Assembly: GCF_016820495.1 (NCBI RefSeq)
Contig: NZ_JADHDU010000001.1
Span: 248,257-312,256, forward strand
Length of the DNA: 64,000 nt
Direction of reading: 5' to 3'
Origin: Planococcus beigongshangi
GTDB taxonomy: Bacteria > Bacillota > Bacilli > Bacillales_A > Planococcaceae
Under the pieces are notes generated by a model. That model was not told the origin of the DNA and searched no databases. It was given only the letters and a program-made list of their open reading frames with translations. Shown here one piece after another: positions 43,983-53,554 of the stretch (its first letter is position 1; each line of letters opens with the position of its first letter). The position numbers were made by a program, and so were the translations under genes.

Positions 43983-45134
43983 ATGAGAATTGGTATCGTA
44001 GGAAACTATGGCAATAACAATAATGGCGACGAAGCGATCTTGGCTGGCATCATTGTGCAGCTCGAGGAGTTCTATAATATTCCAAAAAAGAATATTGTTG
44101 TCTTCAGCAATAATCCGCCGCAGACTTCCAATCGTTTTGGGGTCAGCTCATCGCCTCTATACTATAAAAGGTCCTCTGCAATTTTGACATTCATGGAGAC
44201 CATGAAGATAAACTCTCCACTGATCCGGGAACTCGATTTTCTCATCATCGGCGGTGGGGGTATTTTAATGGACTTTTATAACCGTGAAGCGCAACTCTTC
44301 GGCTCTTACGGCATGATGGCAAAACGTGCAAAAGTACCATACATAATCTACAGCTGCGGCGCAGGCCCGCTGAACTCTACAATGGGGAAATGGTTTATCA
44401 GACATCTGCTCAGCAATGCGGCAAGTGTTTCTGTCCGTGATCCGAAATCCCGTCAGCTGCTCAAAGCCATCGGTGTCAAAAGAGAGATCGAAGTGGTGGG
44501 GGATCCTTCATTCGCGTTGGTCCCGGTCCGCACAAAAGCACCTACTCCAGGCATCAAAAAAATCGGCGTCACCGTCGTCCCTTACTATAATCTGGCATAC
44601 TGGCCGGAAGCGGATCATATCAAATACGATAATTACGTACAGAGCATGGCGACCAATCTTGACGCGCTGATCGAAAATCAGGATGTCGAAGTTACGCTGT
44701 TTTCAACAAAATATCCCCACGATGTCGATGTTACTGAAGACGTCTTTAAACGCATGGTCCACCAGGAAAAAGTCAGTATCAACCGCGACAACCTGACACC
44801 GCAGGAACTGATCGAAATCAGTGCGGAGCAGGATCTTGTCATCGGCACCCGTCTGCATTCCGTCTATCTTGCGGTCAACGCAGAGACGCCGGTCGTTGCC
44901 ATCGCGTATCACCATAAAGTGCGCGATTTCATGGAAATGGTTGAGCTCGGTGACAATTGTGTGAGAATCGAAGATCTGATTAAAGACGATACGATTCTGT
45001 CGAAGAAAATTGACAACATTAAACTCGACTGGCAGGGGACCAATGATAAAGCTGTTGAACTAGCAGCTATGATGAAAGCGAAAACGAAACTGGGAATGAC
45101 CCAATTCATCCCGGATCCAGAGGAGAAGCTATGA
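43983..45134 (+). CDS. csaB: Polysaccharide pyruvyl transferase CsaB
   Basis: A 383-residue member of the polysaccharide pyruvyl transferase family. CsaB adds a ketal-linked pyruvate to secondary cell-wall polymer, which creates the ligand for SLH domains. Family features: GNYGNNNNGDEAILAGI at the N-terminus, FLIIGGGGILMD, SVRDPKSRQLLKAIG, GDPSFAL and GTRLHSVYLAVNAETPVVAIAYHHK. It overlaps the next glycosyltransferase gene by four bases. In this genome it is the functional partner of the seven SLH proteins in the window. Confidence 0.92.
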   Translation: MRIGIVGNYGNNNNGDEAILAGIIVQLEEFYNIPKKNIVVFSNNPPQTSNRFGVSSSPLYYKRSSAILTFMETMKINSPLIRELDFLIIGGGGILMDFYNREAQLFGSYGMMAKRAKVPYIIYSCGAGPLNSTMGKWFIRHLLSNAASVSVRDPKSRQLLKAIGVKREIEVVGDPSFALVPVRTKAPTPGIKKIGVTVVPYYNLAYWPEADHIKYDNYVQSMATNLDALIENQDVEVTLFSTKYPHDVDVTEDVFKRMVHQEKVSINRDNLTPQELIEISAEQDLVIGTRLHSVYLAVNAETPVVAIAYHHKVRDFMEMVELGDNCVRIEDLIKDDTILSKKIDNIKLDWQGTNDKAVELAAMMKAKTKLGMTQFIPDPEEKL

Positions 45135-46225
45135 AAAGGATTGTCGTTGCGAGTAATATGTTTCCTTCCGAAAAACATCCGACCTATGGCATCTTTGTCC
45201 ACAACCAGGTGGAGCTGCTGCGCAGGAATGGTGTAGATGTGGCGGTCATCGCCAATGCCAACCCGGACAAAGGGAAAGCGAATCTTCTTCGTAAATATGC
45301 AAGCTGGTTCATGGACTACATGAAATACGTATCTGCCAACCGGAAAAGCATTTCGGCAGTGCATGCGCATTACATTTTCCCGTCAGGCGTCCTCGCGATG
45401 CTGTCGAAGAAAATCTGGAATATCCCATATGCAGTGACGGCTCACGGCGGCGATCTCGATCAGATGCCGAACAAGAGCCCGCTGATCCGAAAACTCACGG
45501 CATCCATCATGAAGAATGCGGATGAGTTCATCGTTGTCGGCGAAGCGTTGAAAGACAATGCCCTGTCACTCCAGCCGGTTCCAGAAGACAAGCTGCACGT
45601 CATCTCGATGGGCGTAGATACGGAAATCTTCAAACCGCTTCCGGCACCTGAAACGGCGGGTCTGATTCCGTCGGCTGGCCCGGCAATCCTCTATGTCGGC
45701 AATATCATCCGCGCTAAAGGCCTGCTGGAACTGGCGGATGCATTTAAAGCCGTCCAGGCCCAGACGCCTGAAGCTGCGCTCTATTTGATCGGGTCGCGTA
45801 AAGACACAGGATTCACAGAAGAGCTGACCCAAAAAATCGGGGAACTCGGACTGAACAACGTCCGCTTCATCGACCCGCAGCCGCAAGCCGAGATCAACCG
45901 CTGGATGAACGCGGCGGATGTTCTGGTGCTGCCTTCGCACATAGAAGGATTCGGACTGGTGGCGCTGGAAGCGATGGCTGCCGGTTTACCGGTAGTGGGT
46001 TCGGAAGTCGGGGGACTCAAATTCCTGCTGGCGGAAAAACGCGGTGTTTTATTCCAAAAAGGGGATTCTGAAGGTCTTGCCGCTGGAATCCAGTCGGTTC
46101 TGACAGATAAAGAAATGCACCTCGATGAAGAGAAAATCCAGGAAGCCGTTCAGGAACACAGTTTCAGCACGATAGTGGCGAAACTCCTGCGCCTTTATAA
46201 AGGGATGGGTTCTTCCAATGACTAA
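45131..46225 (+). CDS. Family 4 glycosyltransferase (GT-B)
   Basis: A 364-residue GT-B glycosyltransferase: N-terminal domain with FPSEKHPTYGIFVHNQVELL and VHAHYIFPSG, C-terminal nucleotide-sugar domain with ILYVGNIIRAKGL and the EGFGLVALEAMAAGLPVVGSEVGGL signature (E-x7-E pair). It is placed between csaB and a MurJ-like flippase and overlaps both, so it very probably works on the same surface polymer. Donor and acceptor sugars cannot be told from the sequence. Confidence 0.88.
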   Translation: MKRIVVASNMFPSEKHPTYGIFVHNQVELLRRNGVDVAVIANANPDKGKANLLRKYASWFMDYMKYVSANRKSISAVHAHYIFPSGVLAMLSKKIWNIPYAVTAHGGDLDQMPNKSPLIRKLTASIMKNADEFIVVGEALKDNALSLQPVPEDKLHVISMGVDTEIFKPLPAPETAGLIPSAGPAILYVGNIIRAKGLLELADAFKAVQAQTPEAALYLIGSRKDTGFTEELTQKIGELGLNNVRFIDPQPQAEINRWMNAADVLVLPSHIEGFGLVALEAMAAGLPVVGSEVGGLKFLLAEKRGVLFQKGDSEGLAAGIQSVLTDKEMHLDEEKIQEAVQEHSFSTIVAKLLRLYKGMGSSND

Positions 46226-47705
46226 AGCAAATATTTTAAAAGCGATTGGGACTGTAGCGGTGATCAACATTTTGGCCAGGTTACTCGGTTTTATGCGCGA
46301 ATTGGCGATCGGTTACCAATTCGGCACGAGTGATGTGGCTGATTTGATCATCACCGTTTATACAGTACCCAATTTTTTGTATATCGTCGTAGGGGGAGCG
46401 GTCACGACCGCCTTCATCTCGATCTATATGTCCGTCACGGACGATAAGGAGAAATTCCTGGGTGACTCCCTGAAATTCATCGGCACGATCGCTCTGATCC
46501 TGACTGCCGGTGTATTTGCCGTGCTGTGGATTTTCCGCGGCACCCTGTTCAGCTCTTATATAGAAGAAAACGAAATACTGCTGAACGGCTTATTGCTGTG
46601 GATGATCCCGTCGACGTTCTTCCTGATCATCTCTACATGGATGAACGGTGTGCTCAACAGCCGCCAGAAATTCGGCATTTCGACGTTTTCATCATTGATC
46701 TTCAATCTGGTGTTCCTTTTGGCCGCCGTCGGATTGAGTTTCCTCATCGGCCCGATTGCATATGGCATCGGGGCGCTGGCCGGCGCCATCTTCATGGTCT
46801 TTTACCTGAACCATCATATCGGTCTGAAAAAGATTTTGACGCCGTTGGAGCGCCTGACGATGACGCCGGAAATCAAACGGATGGTGTGGCTCGCCCTGCC
46901 GATCATCCTCGGCGGTGCAACAGTCCAGTTCTATTTCCTGATCCACCGTTATTTTTCGCTTCAGCTGACAGACGGTTTTGTAGCGGCAGTGAATTATGCA
47001 TCCAAATTGACGCAATTCCCGCAGGCGCTGCTCATGACGATCGTGACGACGGTCCTTTATCCACTGATCGCAAAGGGCGTGAAACAAGGCGACAAGCTAT
47101 TCGTGTCGTCCGTCTATTTCCGGGGTTTGCGCATGCTCGGCTTGCTGCTGATACCGGCAGCGATTTTCCTCTGGCTGTTTGGTACGGAGCTGGTCCAAGT
47201 AATCTATGAATACGGCAATTTCACTGAGGAAGCTACAACCATGACTGCGCCGCTGCTGAAAATTTTCGGCTTATCGCTGTTCTTCATCTCGGCGAACACG
47301 TTCATGACCCGATTCTTCTATGCAAATGAAATTTCAATGACGCCCGTCCTTATCTCGATCTCCTCCGTCTTTGGCGTCAATATCCTGGTGATCCTTCTGT
47401 TCATCGATCAATACGGAGCGGCGGCCATCGCCTGGGCGACCGTCATCAGCAGCGGGTTCCAATTCATCCTTCTGCTCTTTTTCTCATTCCGGATGCTCGG
47501 ATTGAAGTCGGCAGAAAATGCATGGCTCCTGAAAGACCTTGTATTATTTGCGGGAATACTAACGGCATCACTCCTGTTTAACCACTTTGCAATCTTCGAA
47601 TCTCCCTATATCACAGTAGCTGGCGGCCTTCTGGTTCTGCTTTTGGCATTTCTTTTAGGCATTAAGATACTGAGAATTCAAATTAAACAAATACTTAACA
47701 AATAA
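46218..47705 (+). CDS. MurJ-like lipid-linked glycan flippase (second copy)
   Basis: A 495-residue MOP-superfamily membrane protein with about 14 helices. The start region NILARLLGFMRELAIGYQFGTSDVADLII and TQFPQALLMTIVTTVLYPLIAKG are typical of MurJ/MviN. It overlaps the glycosyltransferase gene by eight bases, completing a csaB-GT4-MurJ operon. Whether it moves lipid II or the wall-polymer precursor is open; context favours the polymer. The 307-base gap after it has no clear gene. Confidence 0.87.
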   Translation: MTKANILKAIGTVAVINILARLLGFMRELAIGYQFGTSDVADLIITVYTVPNFLYIVVGGAVTTAFISIYMSVTDDKEKFLGDSLKFIGTIALILTAGVFAVLWIFRGTLFSSYIEENEILLNGLLLWMIPSTFFLIISTWMNGVLNSRQKFGISTFSSLIFNLVFLLAAVGLSFLIGPIAYGIGALAGAIFMVFYLNHHIGLKKILTPLERLTMTPEIKRMVWLALPIILGGATVQFYFLIHRYFSLQLTDGFVAAVNYASKLTQFPQALLMTIVTTVLYPLIAKGVKQGDKLFVSSVYFRGLRMLGLLLIPAAIFLWLFGTELVQVIYEYGNFTEEATTMTAPLLKIFGLSLFFISANTFMTRFFYANEISMTPVLISISSVFGVNILVILLFIDQYGAAAIAWATVISSGFQFILLLFFSFRMLGLKSAENAWLLKDLVLFAGILTASLLFNHFAIFESPYITVAGGLLVLLLAFLLGIKILRIQIKQILNK

Positions 47706-47729
47706 TTTACGTAGATTCTTCTGAAAATA

Positions 47730-47738
47730 TGCTAAAAT
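47730..47738 (+). promoter_or_regulatory. Extended -10 promoter of the SLH nucleotidase
   Basis: TGCTAAAAT. It would leave a leader of about 265 bases before the gene; a 65-codon frame in that leader has no ribosome site and I do not regard it as a gene. Confidence 0.45.
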
Positions 47739-48012
47739 GGAATCGAATGGCTGTTCATCCCGGTTTATGGCATAGAGAAGAATTACCTATATGTGTTGGA
47801 AATTTTATATCGGCATGTGAAATCGCTTCTGCGCAAATGGATTAAAACAGCAATATCAGCCAGGAAATTTCGATTTCTTGGTGGCTTATTGTCATTGCGG
47901 GTAAGCGGTTCGAATAAGCTGATAATTCTTTTTAACTTACATACCTTATTTACACAGCCGCCCGATAAACAGGGAATCAGCAGTTATTAAAAAAACACAA
48001 GGATGGTGTCCA

Positions 48013-50202
48013 ATGAAAGGGAAAATGTTTAAATCAGCTGTAGTTGCTACTTTGGCAATCAGTGCAGTCGGTATTCAGTCACCATTAGCGGCCAAAGCAG
48101 CCGAAGGGGATTTCAACCTGACGATCATGCACACGAACGACACGCACGCAAACTTGGATAATGTAGCCAAGCGCGTAACGCTCGTCAACCAGATCCGTGA
48201 GGAAAACCCGAACAACCTCTTGCTTGATGCAGGGGACGTATTCTCAGGCACGCTTTACTTCAATACTTATGAAGGTCAAGTCGATCTAGAGTTTATGAAC
48301 CTCATGAAGTATGACGCTATGACATTCGGAAATCACGAGTTCGACCTTGGGGCAAGTGATGAAGGGCATAAGGCACTTGGTGAATTTGTCGGCGGTGCAG
48401 ACTTCCCTTTCGTAGCAGCTAATGTGGATTTCTCAGAAGATGAGTATTTAGGTGATTATGAGAATAATACGTATACGGCAGAGTTCAATAATGGTGAAAT
48501 TTATAATGGAATCATTAAAGAAATTGATGGAGAAGAAATCGGCATTTTTGGTTTAACAACGGAAGAAACTGCTAATATTTCAAGTCCAGAAGCTATTTCC
48601 TTCTCGAATTATATCGAAGCGGCAGAAGAAGCGGTAGCTGCTTTTGAAGCTGCCGGGGTAAACAAAATTATCGCATTGACACATATCGGCTACAACGATT
48701 CAGCTGCATATGATAACGACTTGCTTCTCGCTGAAGCAGTTGAAGGTATCGATGTGATAGTTGGAGGGCATTCGCATACTGAATTGAAAGAGCCATTCAT
48801 TTACTCGGTACGCGAAGAACCTACAGTAATCGTACAGGCTAACGAATACAATAAATTCTTGGGTCAGTTAGATATTACTTTCGACACTGATGGAGTCATC
48901 ACTTCAAACGAAGGACAATTGCATAATGTTGGCGAAGCGGTAGCGGATGAAGCAGCAACAGAAAAGCTCGCTCCATTTAAAGAAGAAATTGAAATCATTA
49001 AAGAAACTTCAATTGGAGTTGAAGCTTTAGTCCCGTTGAATGGAACAAGAAATGCTGGAGGCGTTCGCGCATCCGAGACAAATCTTGGGAACCTTATCAC
49101 TGATGGGATGTTAGCTACTGCTAAGAAAATCGATCCTGATACTGTTATCGCCGTACAGAATGGGGGCGGTATTCGCGATTCAATCAATGCTGGTGACATC
49201 ACAATGGGTGAAGTCCTTAAGGTAATGCCATTTGGTAACGCGCTTGCAATTATGGATGTTACAGGAGCGGAGTTACTTGCAGCTCTTGAACATGCAGTTA
49301 AAGACTATCCAGCAGAACATGGCGGATTCCTTCATGTATCTGGCATGAAATTCTACTTCAATCCAGCTGCTGACTCTGGTTCTAGGGTTACAGAAGCTTT
49401 CGTTGAAACTGAAAATGGTCTTGTTGAGCTTGATCTTGAGGCGAACTATAAAGTAGCAACAAATACATTTATTGCTCAAGGCAGAGATGGATTTGCTTCA
49501 TTTGGTGAAGCATACAAAGACGGCCGCGTCAGCGAACCAGGGAACATTGATTTCCAAATGTTTGTAGATTATCTTCAAACTTTTGATGCGGTAAACCCAC
49601 AAATGGAAAATCGCATCAACCCGGTTTATTCACCATTCAAAGATATTTATACACACTGGTCGAAAGAGTATGTTGAAGATCTTTACCTGCGTGGTGTTTT
49701 CAAAGGGACTTCACCTGAAACTTTCTCACCAAATCTTTCATTAACTCGTACACAAGCAACTTCTATAATTGTGCGCGCATTGGACCTGGATGTTGAAAAC
49801 GCACCAAAATCACCATTTGGAGACATTTCGAGTTATGCGTCTGAAACACAAAAAGAAATCGACGCAGCTTATGACGCAGAACTTGTAAAAGGCATCGACA
49901 ATAATTTCATGCCTAATAAGAATGTAACCCGCTCTCAATTTGCGTTAATGTTATACCGTGCAATGGAATACATGGGATATGAATATGAAATGGGCGAAAT
50001 AGCCGATTTCAAAGACATCAGCGGATATGATACCGAAGCACAAACAGCGATTACAATGCTGTATGATCTTGAAATTGCAGAAGGTATCGATCGGAACTTC
50101 CTTCCAGGATACTCAGCCAGCCGTGCCCATGCAGCGAAAATGCTTTCCAACTTCATCGCTAGCTTTGAAGAAGAAGATGCAGCAGAAGAACCAGCAGAAT
50201 AA
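48013..50202 (+). CDS. 5'-nucleotidase / 2',3'-cyclic phosphodiesterase with three SLH domains
   Basis: A 729-residue surface enzyme that releases phosphate from extracellular nucleotides. Signal peptide ends near AAKAAE. Metallophosphatase motifs: MHTNDTHANLDN, LLDAGDVFSG, FGNHEFDLG, ALTHIGYND and VGGHSHTEL. The C-terminal nucleotidase domain follows (NLGNLITDGML, AVQNGGGIRDSINAG, ~350-525). Three SLH motifs (~545-715) end the protein. It shares the strongly biased codon use of other surface genes here. It complements the secreted nuclease: DNA to nucleotides to nucleosides. Confidence 0.93.
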   Translation: MKGKMFKSAVVATLAISAVGIQSPLAAKAAEGDFNLTIMHTNDTHANLDNVAKRVTLVNQIREENPNNLLLDAGDVFSGTLYFNTYEGQVDLEFMNLMKYDAMTFGNHEFDLGASDEGHKALGEFVGGADFPFVAANVDFSEDEYLGDYENNTYTAEFNNGEIYNGIIKEIDGEEIGIFGLTTEETANISSPEAISFSNYIEAAEEAVAAFEAAGVNKIIALTHIGYNDSAAYDNDLLLAEAVEGIDVIVGGHSHTELKEPFIYSVREEPTVIVQANEYNKFLGQLDITFDTDGVITSNEGQLHNVGEAVADEAATEKLAPFKEEIEIIKETSIGVEALVPLNGTRNAGGVRASETNLGNLITDGMLATAKKIDPDTVIAVQNGGGIRDSINAGDITMGEVLKVMPFGNALAIMDVTGAELLAALEHAVKDYPAEHGGFLHVSGMKFYFNPAADSGSRVTEAFVETENGLVELDLEANYKVATNTFIAQGRDGFASFGEAYKDGRVSEPGNIDFQMFVDYLQTFDAVNPQMENRINPVYSPFKDIYTHWSKEYVEDLYLRGVFKGTSPETFSPNLSLTRTQATSIIVRALDLDVENAPKSPFGDISSYASETQKEIDAAYDAELVKGIDNNFMPNKNVTRSQFALMLYRAMEYMGYEYEMGEIADFKDISGYDTEAQTAITMLYDLEIAEGIDRNFLPGYSASRAHAAKMLSNFIASFEEEDAAEEPAE

Positions 50203-50206
50203 TATT

Positions 50207-50241
50207 AAAGCCTGAAGCTCCCGAGCTTCAGGCTTTTTTTA
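50207..50241 (+). terminator. Terminator after SLH nucleotidase
   Basis: AAAGCCTGAAGCTC pairs with GAGCTTCAGGCTTT, followed by T-run. Confidence 0.88.
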
Positions 50242-50264
50242 TCGGGCAAGGGCGTACGTGGAAG

Positions 50265-50350
50265 CCGACTCGTGAGATAAAATGGGTTATCCGTTAAACA
50301 ATTCGCGCTATCCGTGAAACAAATCGAACCATCCATGAAATACCCACACT
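50265..50350. repeat. Degenerate ~21-bp repeats (CTATCCGTGAAAC family)
   Basis: Four units of the CGTGAGATAAAATGGGTTATC type, period about 21 bp, in reverse orientation to those at 4.2 kb. Confidence 0.65.
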
Positions 50351-50369
50351 CCATTCAAGATCTAGCAAC

Positions 50370-50402
50370 AAAAAGAAGCCTGCCTCAAGGAGGCAGGCTT
50401 CA
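50370..50402 (-). terminator. Terminator of the O-antigen-ligase-like gene (minus strand)
   Basis: GAAGCCTGCCT pairs with AGGCAGGCTTC around CCTTG on the minus strand, followed by TTTTTG. Confidence 0.8.
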
Positions 50403-50426
50403 ATCACCACATGATTTATTGATTTA

Positions 50427-51764
50427 TTAGAGTTCCTCTGCAGTCGGATCCAGCTCACGCTCCGCTAGGACTCCCAGCAGCGCCAGGCCGATGACCAGGT
50501 AGATAGCGACGCCCGGTGCGAAGATTACATGGCCCGCTATGAACGAGATACCGAGGATCAGGATGATCGACAGCAACAGCGAATACATGAAGCTGTTTTC
50601 TTTGCGGCCGGAAATGCGCTGCCAAATGGCTTTCAGGATGCGCACTGCGGGTTTGAAGAATGCAGCAATCGTGAGCAGCAGTCCTACTATGCCGAATGAG
50701 AAGAAGAAGTCGAAAAAGTCCATTTCGGTAATTTTTGCTTCTTTATCATAGTCGGCTGCGTACCCCATGCCGAATGCGATGCGCGCAGGATGTGCCTCGA
50801 TGTACTTTTCATAGTGCTGGATAACAAAGAGGTCACGCGAAGAAACGATTTTCGTAATCATCGGATGGCTCAATGTTTTCAGTCGCTCAATTTCTTCGAG
50901 CTTCTGTACCTGTTCAGCATCATAAATTTCATTTCTGTTTTCAAAACGCTGTTCTCTCGCTTCAAGGTCAACCCGGACATTTTCGATATTCTGGACGGCA
51001 GGCGCCTGGCTGATTGTCACCAGCAACACGAGTAAAGGAATGAAAACAATGAAGAATGGCATGCTTAGGCGGAATCTATTTCTCGCCAGAATATAAACAG
51101 AGAAAATGACAAGCACCAAGATTGCAGAACCTAATGACACTTTGGTACCGATCAGAAAGGCGGTAGCTATTGCTGCAAAAATTGTGGTGATTCCAAGCCA
51201 GCCCGTTATTTTCTTATACATGCCCCATATAGCAAGCGGTGTAAGGAAAGCGACGATGGCACCGATTTCATTGGCGGCATTGAACCAGCCGATTGTTCCT
51301 TCGTAGTATTCGTTGTAACTTTCGAAAGAAATGTTGAAGATGGTCGGTAAAATAATGAAAGCCGATATCGCGAGTAAGTTGATTGTCATCAATTGCACAA
51401 TCTTTTCCTTAGTCAGCCATATATTTTTTACAAGTATGTAAAAGACAAAGAATAACTGGACTGGATAGGCAGTTTTGGCGAGAAATTCTGCTTCTGCCAT
51501 AAAGCTGAAACTATCTTTAAAAAGGAAGTTGACGATAAAATTCAACGCAAGATATCCATAAAGCGCAAGATTGAAGAGCATCAGCTTCTTCTCATTATGC
51601 TTCAGGAAATAATTCATGGCGAACAGCAACGAAATTGCCAGGAAAATCATGCGTACGACAACGCCGATCGTAACCGGGAAATCAAAATTCTTCAGGATGA
51701 AGTTTGTGGCTACATCCAAAAACGGTTGTAAAAGTATAAAATATATCCATATATTTCTCTTCAA
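50427..51764 (-). CDS. O-antigen ligase / Wzy-like membrane protein
   Basis: A 445-residue protein with about 11 membrane helices and a large extracytoplasmic loop before the last helices (residues ~265-330, rich in Glu/Arg: VRVDLEAREQRFENRNEIYDA). This layout is typical of O-antigen ligase or Wzy-type polymerase families, which join glycan chains outside the membrane. No sequence signature allows a finer call. It is followed in the same orientation by no further gene, but the decayed acyltransferase lies just upstream and might once have acted on the same glycan. Confidence 0.75.
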   Translation of the reverse strand: MKRNIWIYFILLQPFLDVATNFILKNFDFPVTIGVVVRMIFLAISLLFAMNYFLKHNEKKLMLFNLALYGYLALNFIVNFLFKDSFSFMAEAEFLAKTAYPVQLFFVFYILVKNIWLTKEKIVQLMTINLLAISAFIILPTIFNISFESYNEYYEGTIGWFNAANEIGAIVAFLTPLAIWGMYKKITGWLGITTIFAAIATAFLIGTKVSLGSAILVLVIFSVYILARNRFRLSMPFFIVFIPLLVLLVTISQAPAVQNIENVRVDLEAREQRFENRNEIYDAEQVQKLEEIERLKTLSHPMITKIVSSRDLFVIQHYEKYIEAHPARIAFGMGYAADYDKEAKITEMDFFDFFFSFGIVGLLLTIAAFFKPAVRILKAIWQRISGRKENSFMYSLLLSIILILGISFIAGHVIFAPGVAIYLVIGLALLGVLAERELDPTAEEL

Positions 51765-51868
51765 AAGCTCACCTCTAATTTTCTCACCTAATTCTATATC
51801 GTTTTCCAGGTGATTTCAATTGATACTTCTATTTATTTCCGAAATTTTATAAAAATCAATTCCTGTAT

Positions 51869-52959
51869 TTACATATTGCCTGCTTTTATTTCCAGAAGAG
51901 CGTAGCTTTCTTCGGAAGTTTTCGAAAAAGGAACAAAGCGGTGGAACGCCCATATCGTGAAATAACAAAAAACGATGGTCAGTACGTAATGCAATGGGAA
52001 CATCGAATGCCAGGATAGTCCAAAATCCCGGATTGGCAAATACAATTCTATTCTCGTAATGATGAAAGGATGAACAAGGTAGAAGCCAAACGAATAAAAT
52101 GCCAGTCTTTTCACTTTTTCAATAATAGAATCTTTCAAATGGAGCACCAGCTGTTCCGATAAAAAGATGAAGAAAAAGCCGTCAACTATTAGAAAGGAGA
52201 TATCTAGAAGTTTATGTACTTCGGCTGGAATCAATTCGATACCGTTATAAACTATTTCATGGCGCAATAAGATGTTAGGAATGGCGAATAATAAAGTAAG
52301 TACACCAGTCAAAATCACTTTTGACTTCGTCGCAAGCGCTGCAACTTTTTCATAATGAAGTCCGATCCAAGCACCTAATAAAAATGGACTTAAAATGGTC
52401 ATGAAGAAAGGCGCAGTAGTAAAGCGGTATTCCATGTTCAGGAGATAATAAACATATTCAGCTACAATGCCTACGATCCACAGGTATTTTCTTGAAAATG
52501 CGGATTTCTTCACTATGTAAAGAAAAATCGGGAAGAGCAAGTAGAATTGTACCACCAGGGAGATGAAATGGAGTTGGTATTTACTGTTACCGGTAAGTAT
52601 ATTGTTGACAATCGCATTCAAATCGAATTCCCGGGTGTTTCAGTAAATAGCGTCACCCTCATAAATCAGAGACCAAAGTATATACGGAATCAATATAAAG
52701 ACAACGTGGTTTCTAAAATATCTCAACAACTCCGAGGCAGTCATTTCCCTGTTCGGGTAACTATAGAAAAAGACAATTCCGATAAGCATGATAAAAATCC
52801 TGCTTCAACGTGGACGATTCTATTCAGAAAATGATAACCCATATGCTGGATCGTCTCTGTTTCAAACAATCACCCGAAAGGTGTGGTGGTATGAACCAGC
52901 AAAACCATCAATATTGCAAAAACTATTATAAAGTACACCGATTTTATTTCTTTCCTCAA
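51869..52959 (-). pseudogene. Decayed acyltransferase-3 family gene
   Basis: Read on the minus strand from TTG 52959 (after GGAGG), the product begins LRKEIKSVYFIIVFAILMV and then meets an in-frame TGA after TTTPFG. It continues as YHFLNRIVHVEAGF, needs one extra base near the five-T run at about 52790 to go on as IMLIGIVFFYSYPNREMTA, meets a second TGA after YEGDAIY at about 52650, and then runs intact from NAIVNNILTGNSKYQLHF to the end (250 codons). Two stops and one frameshift mark a pseudogene. The intact relative at 56.7 kb shows the expected complete structure. The 3' fragment alone would lack the catalytic N-terminal His region. Confidence 0.85.
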
Positions 52960-53324
52960 AGAATCCCTCCAATAATCGGCCGGTATATATAGCAGAATCC
53001 AATTTCTAATAAATCTCCAAATAATATCTTATCACAACTTATTACGAAATAGCATTCGTATCCAAAGACACTACATTTGTAATGGAGCAAGCAGGAAAAT
53101 AATGTGGAATTTGATCGATTTCCTTCTATAGAATATATAAAATAGATTGTGATCATATAATAAGAAACTACTCTCCTCAAAATGTGAGTGGAATTTTTTT
53201 AGGGAAAATTAAAAATTCATAAGCTAAGAACCTTGAAGCGTAAGTAACCGTCTTTCTAGCCAGTCCCGCGTAGTGGGCTGCTTTCCATCTGACTGCACTT
53301 TTCTTATAGAAGAAACTCACTCAA

Positions 53325-53435
53325 AGAGGGACTCGTTAGATAAAATCCGCTATCCGTTAAATAAACCATGTTATATGTTAAATAAATCCCTTCATCCGTC
53401 AAACAAACTCTGTTATCCATCAAACAAACCACCGC
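53325..53435. repeat. Degenerate ~21-bp repeats (CTATCCGTTAAATAAAC family)
   Basis: About five units of TATCCGTTAAATAAACCATG type with period near 21 bp. The rest of the 595-base gap 52960-53554 has a hairpin near 53265-53280 and nothing else recognised. Confidence 0.65.
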
Positions 53436-53554
53436 ACGCTCACAATCGGGATCCTTTTTAACATTCCTGTAATCTTTTGAAAAGTTTTTGAAACTATACT
53501 TACGGTTCAACCGTCTATATAATAGGCAATGAATGAGAAAAGAGAGTTGATGAC

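Noticed and set aside
47793..47990. A 65-codon leader gene before the SLH nucleotidase
   Set aside because: No ribosome site and no recognisable peptide features; treated as untranslated leader.
51869..52959. Recoding of the two TGA codons (Trp or Sec) in the acyltransferase
   Set aside because: A frameshift is also needed, no SECIS-like hairpin was seen, and other genes here use TGA as a stop.
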